Shown here: positions 39,317 to 48,378 of the stretch, piece by piece
Layout of the letters: every line of letters begins with the position of its first letter
How positions within the stretch are numbered: position 1 is the stretch's first letter
NCBI RefSeq assembly: GCF_030908625.1
Contig: NZ_CP133133.1
Span: 1,488,001-1,552,000 of the forward strand
Direction of reading: 5' to 3'
DNA: 64,000 nt
Source of the DNA: Paludicola sp. MB14-C6
Lineage (GTDB): Bacteria > Bacillota > Clostridia > Oscillospirales > Ruminococcaceae
Notes under the pieces: model-generated
Databases searched by the model: none
What the model was told of the DNA's origin: nothing
What the model saw: only the letters and a program-made list of their open reading frames with translations
Position numbers and translations under genes: made by a program

Positions 39317-39604
39317 TCACCGTCTTTCAGATGTATGATTGGATTTTGGAGTCATCTGTTTTAATTGATCTTTCTTTTGTTCTTGTTTCATAAAGGATTT
39401 TATGAAAGAAACAGCAGAACTGATTCCAGATAAAACGCCAAGTAAAACGAGAAGAATGACAATATAATCAGGAATAGCGAATTTATTTTTTAAATAAACA
39501 CCTAAAAAGGTGCAGAGTACAATTGGCATTATGATTGATAATCCGAATTGGCTAATTGCTGCAATCCCTTTTGCAATGGATATCCATTCGGTATTGTTTT
39601 TCAT
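39317..39604 (-). CDS. atpZ: AtpZ/AtpI-family F0 accessory protein
   Basis: This is a 95-aa protein with two membrane helices (about residues 14-36 and 46-68) and a charged C-terminal tail, matching the AtpZ-type F0F1-ATPase accessory family (PF09527), associated with Na+ or Ca2+/Mg2+ effects in alkaliphiles and clostridia. It is the first gene of the atp operon, just downstream of a good promoter. The start ATG follows AGGAGA. Confidence 0.85.
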   Translation of the reverse strand: MKNNTEWISIAKGIAAISQFGLSIIMPIVLCTFLGVYLKNKFAIPDYIVILLVLLGVLSGISSAVSFIKSFMKQEQKKDQLKQMTPKSNHTSERR

Positions 39605-39642
39605 AAAATCTCCTATATGGATAGCTTAAAGTGAATGGTTAT

Positions 39643-39671
39643 AGTATACACAGTAATATTTGAAAAATCAA
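39643..39671 (-). promoter_or_regulatory. Promoter of the atp operon
   Basis: On the minus strand TTGATT (39671-39666), a 17-bp spacer, TATACT (39648-39643), 39 bp before the atpZ start. Confidence 0.65.
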
Positions 39672-39729
39672 CAAAAAGCAACAAAATAATAAACTCAAAA
39701 ATACAAATTTGTGCAAGGTGTACAAAAAG

Positions 39730-40791
39730 CTAACAAGCACCTTCTTTATAAAAACATTCGTTTATTGCAATTGCACATCCTGCAAGATAAATTGTAGGAG
39801 TAGTTATACAGCTAAGCTGAACAGGTGTCTTTTGATGAAAAACACAACTTAAAATTGTATTGATTTGTGCTATATTTTCTTGAGTTTCTTCGAAATAATT
39901 ACCGTAAGCATAAATTGCATTTGCATCCAGTACAAGTTGGCAAATATGAATATCTTTTGCAAGATGTTGTTGTAATTCTTTCTTTATTTGTTCCTCATTT
40001 TCCGGATGTTGTTGCAAGGAGATTTGATATTCATTATAAGTATCACTTTCTCCACGATACTGCATAACTTGAAATCCACCACAGCGCTTTGATTGTGTAA
40101 TGTAAACTTGGTTACGTATCATAACGCCGGCATCAATCGTATCTCCATAGCGAATCATTAAAATGTTTTCTTTGTTTTTTGTTTCTTGTTGAAACAAATG
40201 CTGCGCAATTAAACAAGCATTAACCGTTGTTTGGGTAACGATTTTGATAGAAATTGCATAGGATAAATCTTTTTTCATGCGTATCAGCTTTTCTTCAACA
40301 GTTCCTTGTTCCATAAAAGAACAGCTCAGATTCTGCATACAAACGCCAATGCCGAGAATTTTTTCCGAAGTGATACAGTTTGATTTCATCAAACGTTGGA
40401 TTTCGGTTACAATAAGCTCTAAAACTTCTCGATAAACTTTGCCGTTGATTTGTATTTTCTTTTTATCTAGTGTTTCACCTTTTAAATTGGTTAATCCAAT
40501 AATCATGGAATCTTTTTCAAAAACAATTCCAAAAACGAGACGATAATATTCATTGATATCTAAAAGAATTTTTCGCCTTCCTCTTGTAAGGCGATTTTGT
40601 TGTGGTTGTCCGCTTTTTTCGTAGAGCAAACCACATTGTATCATTTCGTTGGTTATAATAGTAACGGCAGCTTTAGTCAATTTAATTGAATTTGCAATAT
40701 CAACACGTGATAGCGGACCTTTATTTAAAAGCAAATTCAAAATTTCAATTCGGTTACGTTTTTTAATAGAAAATTTAAAATCCAATTCCAA
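39730..40791 (-). CDS. ROK-family transcriptional regulator
   Basis: This protein of about 353 aa has an N-terminal MarR-like helix-turn-helix (residues 10-65; LSRVDIANSIKLTKAAVTIITNEMI) and a C-terminal ROK/sugar-kinase fold, the layout of XylR and NagC. The ROK part is degraded: the glycine-rich sugar loop reads GDTIDAGVMIRNQVY, the usual catalytic Asp segment is replaced by TTVNAC, and the zinc motif CxCGxxGC is absent. It is therefore unlikely to be a kinase and may sense a different ligand. A TTG at 40791 fits the AGGGG site better than the GTG at 40800. Confidence 0.8.
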   Translation of the reverse strand: MELDFKFSIKKRNRIEILNLLLNKGPLSRVDIANSIKLTKAAVTIITNEMIQCGLLYEKSGQPQQNRLTRGRRKILLDINEYYRLVFGIVFEKDSMIIGLTNLKGETLDKKKIQINGKVYREVLELIVTEIQRLMKSNCITSEKILGIGVCMQNLSCSFMEQGTVEEKLIRMKKDLSYAISIKIVTQTTVNACLIAQHLFQQETKNKENILMIRYGDTIDAGVMIRNQVYITQSKRCGGFQVMQYRGESDTYNEYQISLQQHPENEEQIKKELQQHLAKDIHICQLVLDANAIYAYGNYFEETQENIAQINTILSCVFHQKTPVQLSCITTPTIYLAGCAIAINECFYKEGAC

Positions 40792-40839
40792 AAAAATCAC
40801 CCCTAATAATACTATAGTTAATTATAACACGCTAATTAT

Positions 40840-40859
40840 AAACAAATTGTTAATTGTTT
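40840..40859 (-). promoter_or_regulatory. Candidate ROK operator
   Basis: An inverted repeat AAACAA (40840-40845) with TTGTTT (40854-40859), and inside it the nested dyad AACAAATTGTT (40841-40851), lies about 50 bp upstream of the ROK gene. ROK repressors of the XylR type bind similar A/T-rich dyads. Confidence 0.4.
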
Positions 40860-40955
40860 GTGTAAAATAACTATTTTGAAAAAATGGTTAATAATGTGAT
40901 TCAAAAAATGACATTATAAAAATGAGAAGGAAAAAACAAAGGGAAAAAGTCCTAT

Positions 40956-40985
40956 TTGCCAAAGAAAAGAAGCTTATGATATACT
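40956..40985 (+). promoter_or_regulatory. Promoter of the NhaC-type antiporter gene
   Basis: TTGCCA at 40956-40961, an 18-bp spacer, TATACT at 40980-40985. Confidence 0.55.
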
Positions 40986-41061
40986 GTAAATGCATGTTTT
41001 TCAGTTATAAAAAATGTTACTTGAAAATACAAATAAGGCAAAAAGAGAAGGGATGTTTAGT

Positions 41062-42621
41062 ATGGAAGCATTAGAAGCAGTGAACTTTGGATGGATGTCC
41101 ATTTTACCTCCGTTAATTGCAATTATTCTTGCATTAATAACAAAAGAGGTATTATCGTCATTATTGGTCGGTGTATTTGCAGGAGCACTCATTTATTCTG
41201 GATGGAATCCAATTGAAATGGTTACAACAACCGTTAAAATTATGGGTGAGAAAATAGGATATAATGCAAATATATTGATTTTTCTTGGATTGCTTGGTGC
41301 AATTGTTGTAGTAGTAACTATGGCAGGAGGCTCACGTGCTTATGGGGCATGGGCATCAACAAAGCTAAAAACAAGAAAAGGGGCGGCAATGGCAACTAGT
41401 GCTTTGGGCGTCTTGATTTTCATTGACGACTATTTTAATTGTCTGACAGTTGGAACAGTTATGCGTCCGGTAACGGACAAACATCGCATCTCTCGTGCAA
41501 AATTAGCCTATATTTTAGATGCTACCGCCGCACCGGTTTGTATTATTGCTCCGATTTCAAGCTGGGGAGCATCAGTTGCCAGCTATATGGGAGAAGCCGG
41601 TGTGAAAAATGGAATGGCAGCGTTTCTTCAAACAATTCCGTATAACTTATATGCTATTTGTACGGTTGTAATGGTAGCAATTATTTGTTTATCTCGCATC
41701 AACTTTGGTTCAATGGCTAAATTTGAAAAAATAGCAATTGAAAATGGAGACGTACATGCTGCAAAGAAGCAAGTTGAAACCGAAAGCTTTGGTGGTGTGG
41801 AAGAAAACAAAAATGGCAAGGTTATAGATTTAGTATTACCAATAGGAACGTTAATTGTACTTACCATTCTTGCAATGCTATATACGGGTGGTATGTTCGT
41901 CGGAAAAGGAGTTACTGCTTTTCAAGCAATTGGAGCAACAGATGCATCATTATCATTGGTTTTAGGTGGTATAGGCACACTCATCTTTACTTTGGTTTTC
42001 TATTCTATTCGTAAAGTTTTAGGTTTTAAAGATTTTATGGGTGCAATTGCTACAGGAGTAAAATCAATGGTTCCTGCATACTTAATTTTGATTTTAGCTT
42101 GGTCAATTGGTGGTATTTGTAGTACGGAATACTTAAATGTAGGTGGTTTCGTTGGACATTGGGTAAATGATGCAAACTTCCCTGTGTTTATTTTACCGGC
42201 TGTAATATTTGTGGTAGCAGGTTTCCTAGCTTTTGCAACAGGTACTTCATGGGGTACAATGGCATTGTTAATTCCAATCGGAGCAGCAATTTGTATTACA
42301 CCAGATACCCAAGCGTTGTTGATCCCTATTTTTGGATCAATTTTAGCAGGAGCCGTATATGGAGACCATGTTTCCCCTATTTCCGATACGACAATTCTTT
42401 CTTCTACGGGAGCAGGATGTAACCATATGGATCATGTATCGAGCCAATTGCCATATGCTACTTTAGTAGCAGGAGTTTGTGTAGTTGGATATTTTGTAAT
42501 GGGTATAGTAAATAATGCGTGGTTACCACTTATTATATCGCTTGCGTTGATGATTGTGGCAATGGTTATCTTGAGTAAATTTTCAGCAAAAAAGAATCCA
42601 ATTCGTTATCAAGACAAATAA
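41062..42621 (+). CDS. Na+/H+ antiporter, NhaC family
   Basis: This is a 519-aa membrane protein with about 12 hydrophobic helices. It shows the NhaC-family blocks LGVLIFIDDYFNCLTVGTVMR, DATAAPVCIIAPISSWGA and the C-terminal GDHVSPISDTTILSSTGA. NhaC-family members exchange Na+ and H+, or in some cases malate/lactate or amino acids. Its position next to a predicted Na+-coupled ATP synthase fits sodium handling, but the substrate is an inference. AGAAGGGA sits just before an ATG at 41053 and at better distance from the ATG at 41062. Confidence 0.85.
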   Translation: MEALEAVNFGWMSILPPLIAIILALITKEVLSSLLVGVFAGALIYSGWNPIEMVTTTVKIMGEKIGYNANILIFLGLLGAIVVVVTMAGGSRAYGAWASTKLKTRKGAAMATSALGVLIFIDDYFNCLTVGTVMRPVTDKHRISRAKLAYILDATAAPVCIIAPISSWGASVASYMGEAGVKNGMAAFLQTIPYNLYAICTVVMVAIICLSRINFGSMAKFEKIAIENGDVHAAKKQVETESFGGVEENKNGKVIDLVLPIGTLIVLTILAMLYTGGMFVGKGVTAFQAIGATDASLSLVLGGIGTLIFTLVFYSIRKVLGFKDFMGAIATGVKSMVPAYLILILAWSIGGICSTEYLNVGGFVGHWVNDANFPVFILPAVIFVVAGFLAFATGTSWGTMALLIPIGAAICITPDTQALLIPIFGSILAGAVYGDHVSPISDTTILSSTGAGCNHMDHVSSQLPYATLVAGVCVVGYFVMGIVNNAWLPLIISLALMIVAMVILSKFSAKKNPIRYQDK

Positions 42622-42628
42622 AAAGAAT

Positions 42629-42660
42629 AAAACCGTCTGCCAAAACAAGCAGACGGTTTT
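42629..42660. terminator. Bidirectional terminator
   Basis: A 12-bp perfect stem AAAACCGTCTGC (42629-42640 with 42649-42660) between the convergent antiporter and deacetylase genes. Confidence 0.9.
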
Positions 42661-42662
42661 AA

Positions 42663-43550
42663 CTATTTTTTAACTTCATTAAATTTTTTAAAATACGAGG
42701 ATGTGCTGTCTGAATGTGGTCGATTAAAACGTTTTAGATATATTGGAGTTGCCATATTTCGAGTGAGGGTATTGTTTTTTTGCTCACTCGTTAAAATAAT
42801 GGAAAAACCAATATCTTTTAAAATTGGCTTGCTTTCAGGACAAATTGCTCCAAAAGGATAAGCAAAAACAAGTGGTGCTACTCCGATTTCTTTTTCAATT
42901 TGCTTATAAAGTGCTCCAACATCTTTATCAAGAGCAATCTTGTAGTCTACAATTGACTCACCCGGTCTTATCTTTGTTCCATATCGCCTATTTCCAGGTC
43001 CATCATGCATATTATAAGTATGGTTTCCAATTTCAAAAACACCGCTTTTTTGCATCTCGCGTAATTGATCCCAAGTTGCATGACCATATACTACACTTTG
43101 CTTTTCATTTGGATTAGAAAAGATATCGGTATGTTTTCCGATAATTGCAAAAACAGCTTTCATATTATACTTTTTCAAAAGAGGAAAGGCATATTCGTAA
43201 ACGCCTTCATACCCATCATCAAATGTAATTAACATTGGTTTTGGTGGCAACGGGGTTCCTTTGTTAACATAATTCATTATTTGTTGCGCAGATACGGTAG
43301 TATACCCTTTTTGTTGAATATATTTTAAATCTTCCTCAAACTGGGAAGGAGGAATTACATAATCTCCCCATCTTTTATAGTCTTTCAGGATTTGATGATA
43401 CATTGCAACAGGTAATTCTACAACGTCTTGCTTGGCATCTACTTTTGTTTCTGCTGGTGTAAAAATTGTAACATCTAACAGGCAAAGGGATATAAAAAAT
43501 ACAATACTCAATAAAACAGCAATTATGTTATAGTTTAGTTTCATGATCAT
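42663..43550 (-). CDS. Membrane-anchored polysaccharide deacetylase
   Basis: This is a 295-aa CE4 (NodB-fold) enzyme with an N-terminal membrane anchor (residues 8-28). The metal and catalytic residues are present: Asp111-Asp112 in TFDDGY, and His177 and His182 in NHTYNMH. The later FAYPFG motif completes the fold. CE4 enzymes remove acetyl groups from peptidoglycan or other N-acetylglucosamine polymers; the polymer here is unknown. There are two possible ATGs at 43550 and 43544. It lies beside a penicillin-binding protein gene on the same strand. Confidence 0.88.
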   Translation of the reverse strand: MIMKLNYNIIAVLLSIVFFISLCLLDVTIFTPAETKVDAKQDVVELPVAMYHQILKDYKRWGDYVIPPSQFEEDLKYIQQKGYTTVSAQQIMNYVNKGTPLPPKPMLITFDDGYEGVYEYAFPLLKKYNMKAVFAIIGKHTDIFSNPNEKQSVVYGHATWDQLREMQKSGVFEIGNHTYNMHDGPGNRRYGTKIRPGESIVDYKIALDKDVGALYKQIEKEIGVAPLVFAYPFGAICPESKPILKDIGFSIILTSEQKNNTLTRNMATPIYLKRFNRPHSDSTSSYFKKFNEVKK

Positions 43551-43660
43551 ACAAAAACCCCAATCTAAGTAATACTAATCAATATATATGATTAGTATAT
43601 AAATATATCACGGTTTACTTATAAATTCAACAAAAAAGTATATAAATGCATAAAAATTTG

Positions 43661-45274
43661 TTAATTTATAGTGGCAGGTTTGGTCATTGCGTCAGCAATT
43701 TCTTTAAAAACAGGAGAAGCATCTTGATTTCCACTGCGGGCGTTTTCGCAAAGAACAGCAACTACATATTGGGGTTTATCTGCAGGAAAAAACCCCGCAA
43801 ACCAGCCTTGACATAGTTCATTTTCATCAACCTTTACTCCTGTTTGCGCTGTTCCTGTTTTTCCACCTGCGGTAGTATAGGAAGGTTTTGCATTTTGGTT
43901 AGGTGTTTCCATAACAGCCGAAATCAAATCTTCTTTAATGAGGTTGGCGGTTTGTTCTGTCATTGCTTTAATTGGATAGTTTTCCTTTTTGGTATACAAA
44001 ATACTTTTACCGTTGGTAGTTGTACCTATTATTAGATTAGCAAATGAAGTATTACCTTTATTAACAACGCTGCTCATCATTTGCGCAATTTGAATAGGAG
44101 TTGCAGTTAAAGAGCCTTGTCCAAAAGAGAGATTGCCAATGGCAGCGGGACTTTGCAATTCTCCTAGTGTAGGGAGAGTACCACTTGCTGTTTTATAATT
44201 ATCATAAAGTTGCGTTGGCTTTCCAAATGATAAATCACGAGCCATATTTAAGAAGCGGCTTGGATCAAGCCTTAATCCAAGTTGTATAAAATAAGGATTG
44301 CAAGATACACAGAGAGCGGACTTTAAGTTTAACTTGCCGTGTCCTTTTACTTCATGGCACTTAAAAGGAACATCTAAAACTTCGATTTTACCGTTGCAAG
44401 AAAAAACAGTGTTTGGATTAATGCCAGAGGAAAGGGCAGCTGCGGTTGTTGTTATTTTAAAGGTTGAACCAACATTATAAGCGGAAAAAGCACGATTTAA
44501 GAGAGGAGAATTTTCTTTATCTTTAACAGCGGAAGCGATGGAAGCAGGATTATAGGATGGAAAGCTGGCAACTGCTTTTAAATCACCATTATAAGGGTCC
44601 ATGACAACAATTGCACCTTTTTTTAGATGTCGAGCTCCAGCTAATTCACATATTGCTTGAATACGTTTATCTATTGTTAAAATTACGCCACTTTTATTTT
44701 CTGGTGCCAACTCAATAATGGGTTGTGCGCCTAATAGTGGTTTTCCTAAAGCATTTAATTGATAGGTGATTTTAGAAGTTTGCGCATTGGTATTTAATAA
44801 ATCGTTATAGGCAAGTTCAATTCCGGAAACGCCTTTCATACCCGAAGAATCAGTATAGCCGATAATATGCTGGGCAAGCTGATTTTTAGGGGTATATCGT
44901 TTGGATACGGGGTATACATTAACATTAGCTACATTTACAAAAGGAAGATTACTTTCTAACAAAAAGGGCTTCCCTTTTTGAATGATTTCATCAATATTAT
45001 TTGGTGCAACTAATACATTATTATTTTTTATTTCAATCATATTTTGAGGTGTCGGTAAAACGGTTGCAACGTATTGGGTTGAAGTATTCACAAGTGATTG
45101 TAAATTGCAATCATAAATTAACCCTCTTGTTTGACCTAGAGTCAGCGAATAGGATGATTGTTTCATACCAACTGTTGATAATTCCTCATCTTCGGTTAAA
45201 GAACCAATACGAAGGAATAACAAGCTAAATAGCAAAAGGCAAGAACAAAACACAATAATGGAACGACGATTCAT
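43661..45274 (-). CDS. Class B penicillin-binding protein (transpeptidase)
   Basis: This is a 537-aa D,D-transpeptidase that cross-links peptidoglycan. One N-terminal membrane helix (about residues 6-22) is followed by a dimerisation domain and the penicillin-binding domain, with the active-site Ser270 in STFK, the SCN triad (324-326) and Lys472 in KTGT. It resembles PbpA-like class B proteins; no FtsW/RodA partner gene is adjacent. The frame extends upstream to 45310, but AAGGAG sets the ATG at 45274. A palindrome at 45306-45326 lies between it and guaA. Confidence 0.9.
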   Translation of the reverse strand: MNRRSIIVFCSCLLLFSLLFLRIGSLTEDEELSTVGMKQSSYSLTLGQTRGLIYDCNLQSLVNTSTQYVATVLPTPQNMIEIKNNNVLVAPNNIDEIIQKGKPFLLESNLPFVNVANVNVYPVSKRYTPKNQLAQHIIGYTDSSGMKGVSGIELAYNDLLNTNAQTSKITYQLNALGKPLLGAQPIIELAPENKSGVILTIDKRIQAICELAGARHLKKGAIVVMDPYNGDLKAVASFPSYNPASIASAVKDKENSPLLNRAFSAYNVGSTFKITTTAAALSSGINPNTVFSCNGKIEVLDVPFKCHEVKGHGKLNLKSALCVSCNPYFIQLGLRLDPSRFLNMARDLSFGKPTQLYDNYKTASGTLPTLGELQSPAAIGNLSFGQGSLTATPIQIAQMMSSVVNKGNTSFANLIIGTTTNGKSILYTKKENYPIKAMTEQTANLIKEDLISAVMETPNQNAKPSYTTAGGKTGTAQTGVKVDENELCQGWFAGFFPADKPQYVVAVLCENARSGNQDASPVFKEIADAMTKPATIN

Positions 45275-45305
45275 ATTTAAAAACTCCTTGTTATAGAAAA
45301 AACTA

Positions 45306-45326
45306 TTCATAATACACGATTATGAA
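45306..45326. promoter_or_regulatory. Palindrome between the PBP gene and guaA
   Basis: TTCATAAT (45306-45313) and ATTATGAA (45319-45326) are perfect inverted 8-bp arms with a 5-bp spacer, located in the divergent promoter region. No known regulator is assigned; it does not match the purine box I know from Bacillus. Confidence 0.45.
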
Positions 45327-45485
45327 CGGTGTATACTGTATAGTGTTGTAGCTTTTTTAGAATTTATTTCAAAAAATTATTTTCCTATTGAAATTGTGGC
45401 TGTAAAATGGCAAAATAGAATATAAATAAACAAATTTAAGGAATACTATAAAATGAATTTTTTATAGAAATTAAGGGAGGTACAT

Positions 45486-47018
45486 ATGAAAAACGAGCTC
45501 GTTTTAGTATTAGACTTTGGCGGACAATATAATCAACTAATTGCAAGACGTGTACGTGAATGTAATGTATACTGTGAAGTACATTCATATAAAATGACGA
45601 TTGATGAAATCAAGAAAAAAAATCCTATGGGAATTATTTTTACAGGAGGTCCAAATAGCGTTTATTTGGAAGAAGCTCCTCATGTAGAAAAAGCATTATT
45701 TGAACTCGGAATCCCTGTATTGGGTATTTGTTACGGCGTACAACTTATGGCTCATGTTTTAGGTGGAAGAGTAACAACACCAGTAACTCGTGAATACGGA
45801 AAAACGGAGACACAATTTGTTTCTGATAGTTTATTATTTAAAGGATTACCTGAAAAAGCTACTACTTGGATGAGTCATACTGACTATATTGAAGTTGTTC
45901 CGGAAGGTTTTAGAGTAACAGCACATACAGATGCTTGCCCTTGTGCTGCAATGGAAAACGCAGAGAAAAAGCTTTATGGTATGCAATATCATCCGGAAGT
46001 ATTACACACAGATAATGGTGTGCAGATGCTTCGTAATTTCTTATACGAAATTTGTAATTGTCAAGGCGACTGGACAATGGGAGATTACAAGAAAACCGCA
46101 ATTAACAATATTCGTGAAACGGTAAAAGACGGTAAAGTATTATTAGCACTATCCGGCGGCGTTGACTCTTCTGTTTTAGCAGCTTTATTAGCTGAAGCAA
46201 TTGGCAAACAACTCACTTGTATCTTTGTTGACCACGGTTTAATGCGTAAAAACGAAGGCGATGAAGTAGAACAAGCTTTTGCTAGCTGGGATATTAACTT
46301 TGTACGTGTAAATGCACAAGAGCAATTCCTTTCTCGTTTAGCAAACGTGGAAGATCCTGAAACCAAACGTAAAATTATTGGCGAAGAATTTATTCGTGTA
46401 TTTGAGCAAGAAGCAAAGAAAATTGGTGTTGTAGATTTCTTAGCACAAGGTACGATTTATCCTGATGTCATTGAATCCGGTACAGGAGATGCGGCGGTAA
46501 TCAAGAGCCATCATAATGTTGGTGGATTACCTGACCATGTTGATTTTAAAGAAATTATTGAGCCTTTAAGATTATTGTTTAAAGATGAAGTAAGAAAATT
46601 AGGTCAAGAGCTTGGATTAGCTGAGTATTTAGTTTGGCGTCAACCTTTCCCAGGACCTGGTCTTGCAATTCGTATTATTGGTGATATTACACAAGAAAAA
46701 ATAGATATGTTGCAAGAGGCAGATTTTATTTTCCGTCAAGAGATTGCGCTTGCAAAAATGGATAGAGATATTCATCAATATTTTGCGGTGTTAACTTCTA
46801 TGCGTTCGGTTGGTGTTATGGGCGATGAAAGAACGTATGACTATACATTAGCACTTCGTGGTGTTACTACAACAGACTTTATGACTGCAGATTTTGCACG
46901 TATTCCTTATGATTTATTAGCAAAAATATCTAGTCGTATTGTAAATGAAGTTAAAAATATTAACCGTATCGTTTATGATATTACAACAAAACCACCAGCA
47001 ACGATTGAGTGGGAGTAG
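45486..47018 (+). CDS. guaA: GMP synthase (glutamine-hydrolysing)
   Basis: This enzyme converts XMP to GMP using ATP and glutamine. The 510-aa two-domain protein has the class I amidotransferase triad (Cys in GICYGVQLM, and His and Glu in MQYHPEVLH), the ATP-pyrophosphatase P-loop LSGGVDSSV, and the C-terminal dimerisation domain ending [15 protein letters not shown] precedes the ATG. I looked for a guanine riboswitch in the 170-bp leader and did not see one. A strong terminator follows. Confidence 0.98.
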   Translation: MKNELVLVLDFGGQYNQLIARRVRECNVYCEVHSYKMTIDEIKKKNPMGIIFTGGPNSVYLEEAPHVEKALFELGIPVLGICYGVQLMAHVLGGRVTTPVTREYGKTETQFVSDSLLFKGLPEKATTWMSHTDYIEVVPEGFRVTAHTDACPCAAMENAEKKLYGMQYHPEVLHTDNGVQMLRNFLYEICNCQGDWTMGDYKKTAINNIRETVKDGKVLLALSGGVDSSVLAALLAEAIGKQLTCIFVDHGLMRKNEGDEVEQAFASWDINFVRVNAQEQFLSRLANVEDPETKRKIIGEEFIRVFEQEAKKIGVVDFLAQGTIYPDVIESGTGDAAVIKSHHNVGGLPDHVDFKEIIEPLRLLFKDEVRKLGQELGLAEYLVWRQPFPGPGLAIRIIGDITQEKIDMLQEADFIFRQEIALAKMDRDIHQYFAVLTSMRSVGVMGDERTYDYTLALRGVTTTDFMTADFARIPYDLLAKISSRIVNEVKNINRIVYDITTKPPATIEWE

Positions 47019-47026
47019 TAAACAAA

Positions 47027-47063
47027 AGACCACAAACCCAGTATTCATGAGGGTTTGTGGTCT
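47027..47063 (+). terminator. Terminator of guaA
   Basis: A 13-bp perfect stem AGACCACAAACCC (47027-47039 with 47051-47063), 11-base loop, moderate T tail. Confidence 0.85.
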
Positions 47064-47100
47064 ATGTTTTTGTGCGTTGATAACACTTTGATAAGAGAAT

Positions 47101-47997
47101 TTATTTACAGTTATTATTGTTGTGATTAATGTAACTAATATTAACATTAGGATTTTGCTTTAACACGTTAAATGCTTTTATAATGGTATCGGTTGGTAAA
47201 GGACATAGTTGAGAATTTTTTACCATTATTTCAAAATTTCCCTTTGTAATCTTCTCATTTGAAATTAAGAATGCAGGTTGATTGACATTGTATTTTTTAC
47301 AGAATGATTGAAAAGCAGATAAAGCTTTGAAAATATCTTCTGCAAAATATACGAAAAAACTCATATATAAAGACATTATTATTGAACTCATTTCTATTAC
47401 CATACTGGGTAAGTCGATTACCTTATCCATGTTTTCTATATCTTTTTTTGAATGTTTCCAGTTGGTGAATTCTAATAAATGTTCTTTCCTACAAATTAAT
47501 TTATAACCTTCTTTATAAGACTCAGCAAAACCATGATATGGAAATTCACAATGAACAACATAATTTCTAAAATTCATCCAAAAACGATATTCAATAGAAG
47601 TATCATAAAAATGACTGCATAATTCTTTGAATTGTTCAAGCTCTTTAATTTTTTCATGTTTTTTTAATATTCTTTCTTGAATGTCAATATATGTTTTAAG
47701 AGACGTTGCATAGCTTAGAACTAATTTGTTTGCATTTAAAATTAATTGATATACCTCAATTGGTTTTTGTCGGAGTTTAGCAATATTGCTTGGTAGTATG
47801 TAATCTTGAAAATCTTTACCATTCTGAATTGCAATATCTCTAGCTTGAGTTATAAAAGTATATAATGAAGAAAACCACTGTGTATTTATTAACTGATCCA
47901 TTTCTGACCGAGAAATTTCATCAGCTATAGATATGGTTTTACCACCATTATCATCAAAAATTTGCTCAATTAAATATACTATTGAAATATTTTTCAT
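47101..47997 (-). CDS. Hypothetical all-helical protein with HEPN-like motif
   Basis: This is a 298-aa protein, mostly helical, without signal peptide. Residues 144-149 read RNYVVH, which matches the R-N-x3-H catalytic pattern of HEPN ribonucleases (RX4-6H with a polar residue after the arginine). The central part (residues 80-220) has long amphipathic helices. I do not know a named family. No antitoxin-like gene is adjacent. The gene stands alone between guaA and the mgl operon, and its upstream region has two terminator-like hairpins. HEPN is an inference from one motif and helix content. Confidence 0.55.
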   Translation of the reverse strand: MKNISIVYLIEQIFDDNGGKTISIADEISRSEMDQLINTQWFSSLYTFITQARDIAIQNGKDFQDYILPSNIAKLRQKPIEVYQLILNANKLVLSYATSLKTYIDIQERILKKHEKIKELEQFKELCSHFYDTSIEYRFWMNFRNYVVHCEFPYHGFAESYKEGYKLICRKEHLLEFTNWKHSKKDIENMDKVIDLPSMVIEMSSIIMSLYMSFFVYFAEDIFKALSAFQSFCKKYNVNQPAFLISNEKITKGNFEIMVKNSQLCPLPTDTIIKAFNVLKQNPNVNISYINHNNNNCK

Positions 47998-48378
47998 TAT
48001 TCACCTCATAATATTCTTCCTATATCAGCTCTCCTTTTTGGAGGGTTTTTTTCTTTCCTGTCTAAACATTCTCGCTTTTATTCCAGTTAAGCAGCTATTC
48101 ACATTATCTCTTTTGTTTTAGTTCTCCTTTTTGGAGAGCTTTTTCTATATTAAGTCAATTTTACAACTAAAATTTCCATTTTGCAATAAAACCAGCAAAT
48201 ACTAATTTGTAATTTGTCGATGCTTTGATAAAAAGGCGGAAATATAAAAATTATTTTTATTAGTACAGAATAAAATTGATAGAAAGCAAAAGAATTTTCT
48301 ATTGTGATTCCCTGTTATTTACAATATGATAAAGATAGTTAATGAAGCCATATACTATACAAACAAGGAGGAATAAGA
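47998..48378. other. Gene-free region with two related hairpins and the mglB promoter
   Basis: This stretch of about 380 bp has no gene I can support. CTCCTTTTTGGAG occurs at 48031-48043 and again at 48124-48136, each followed by a T run on the plus strand, as in rho-independent terminators, but no plus-strand gene precedes them except guaA, which has its own terminator. Further right lies a likely promoter of mglB at 48302-48330. Confidence 0.5.
48302..48330 (+). promoter_or_regulatory. Promoter of the mglBAC operon
   Basis: TTGTGA at 48302-48307, a 17-bp spacer, TATGAT at 48325-48330, 48 bp before the mglB start. Confidence 0.6.

Noticed and set aside
45311..45485. Possible guanine riboswitch before guaA
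   Set aside because: The conserved loop sequences and P1 pairing were not found; only a palindrome and a ribosome site are visible.
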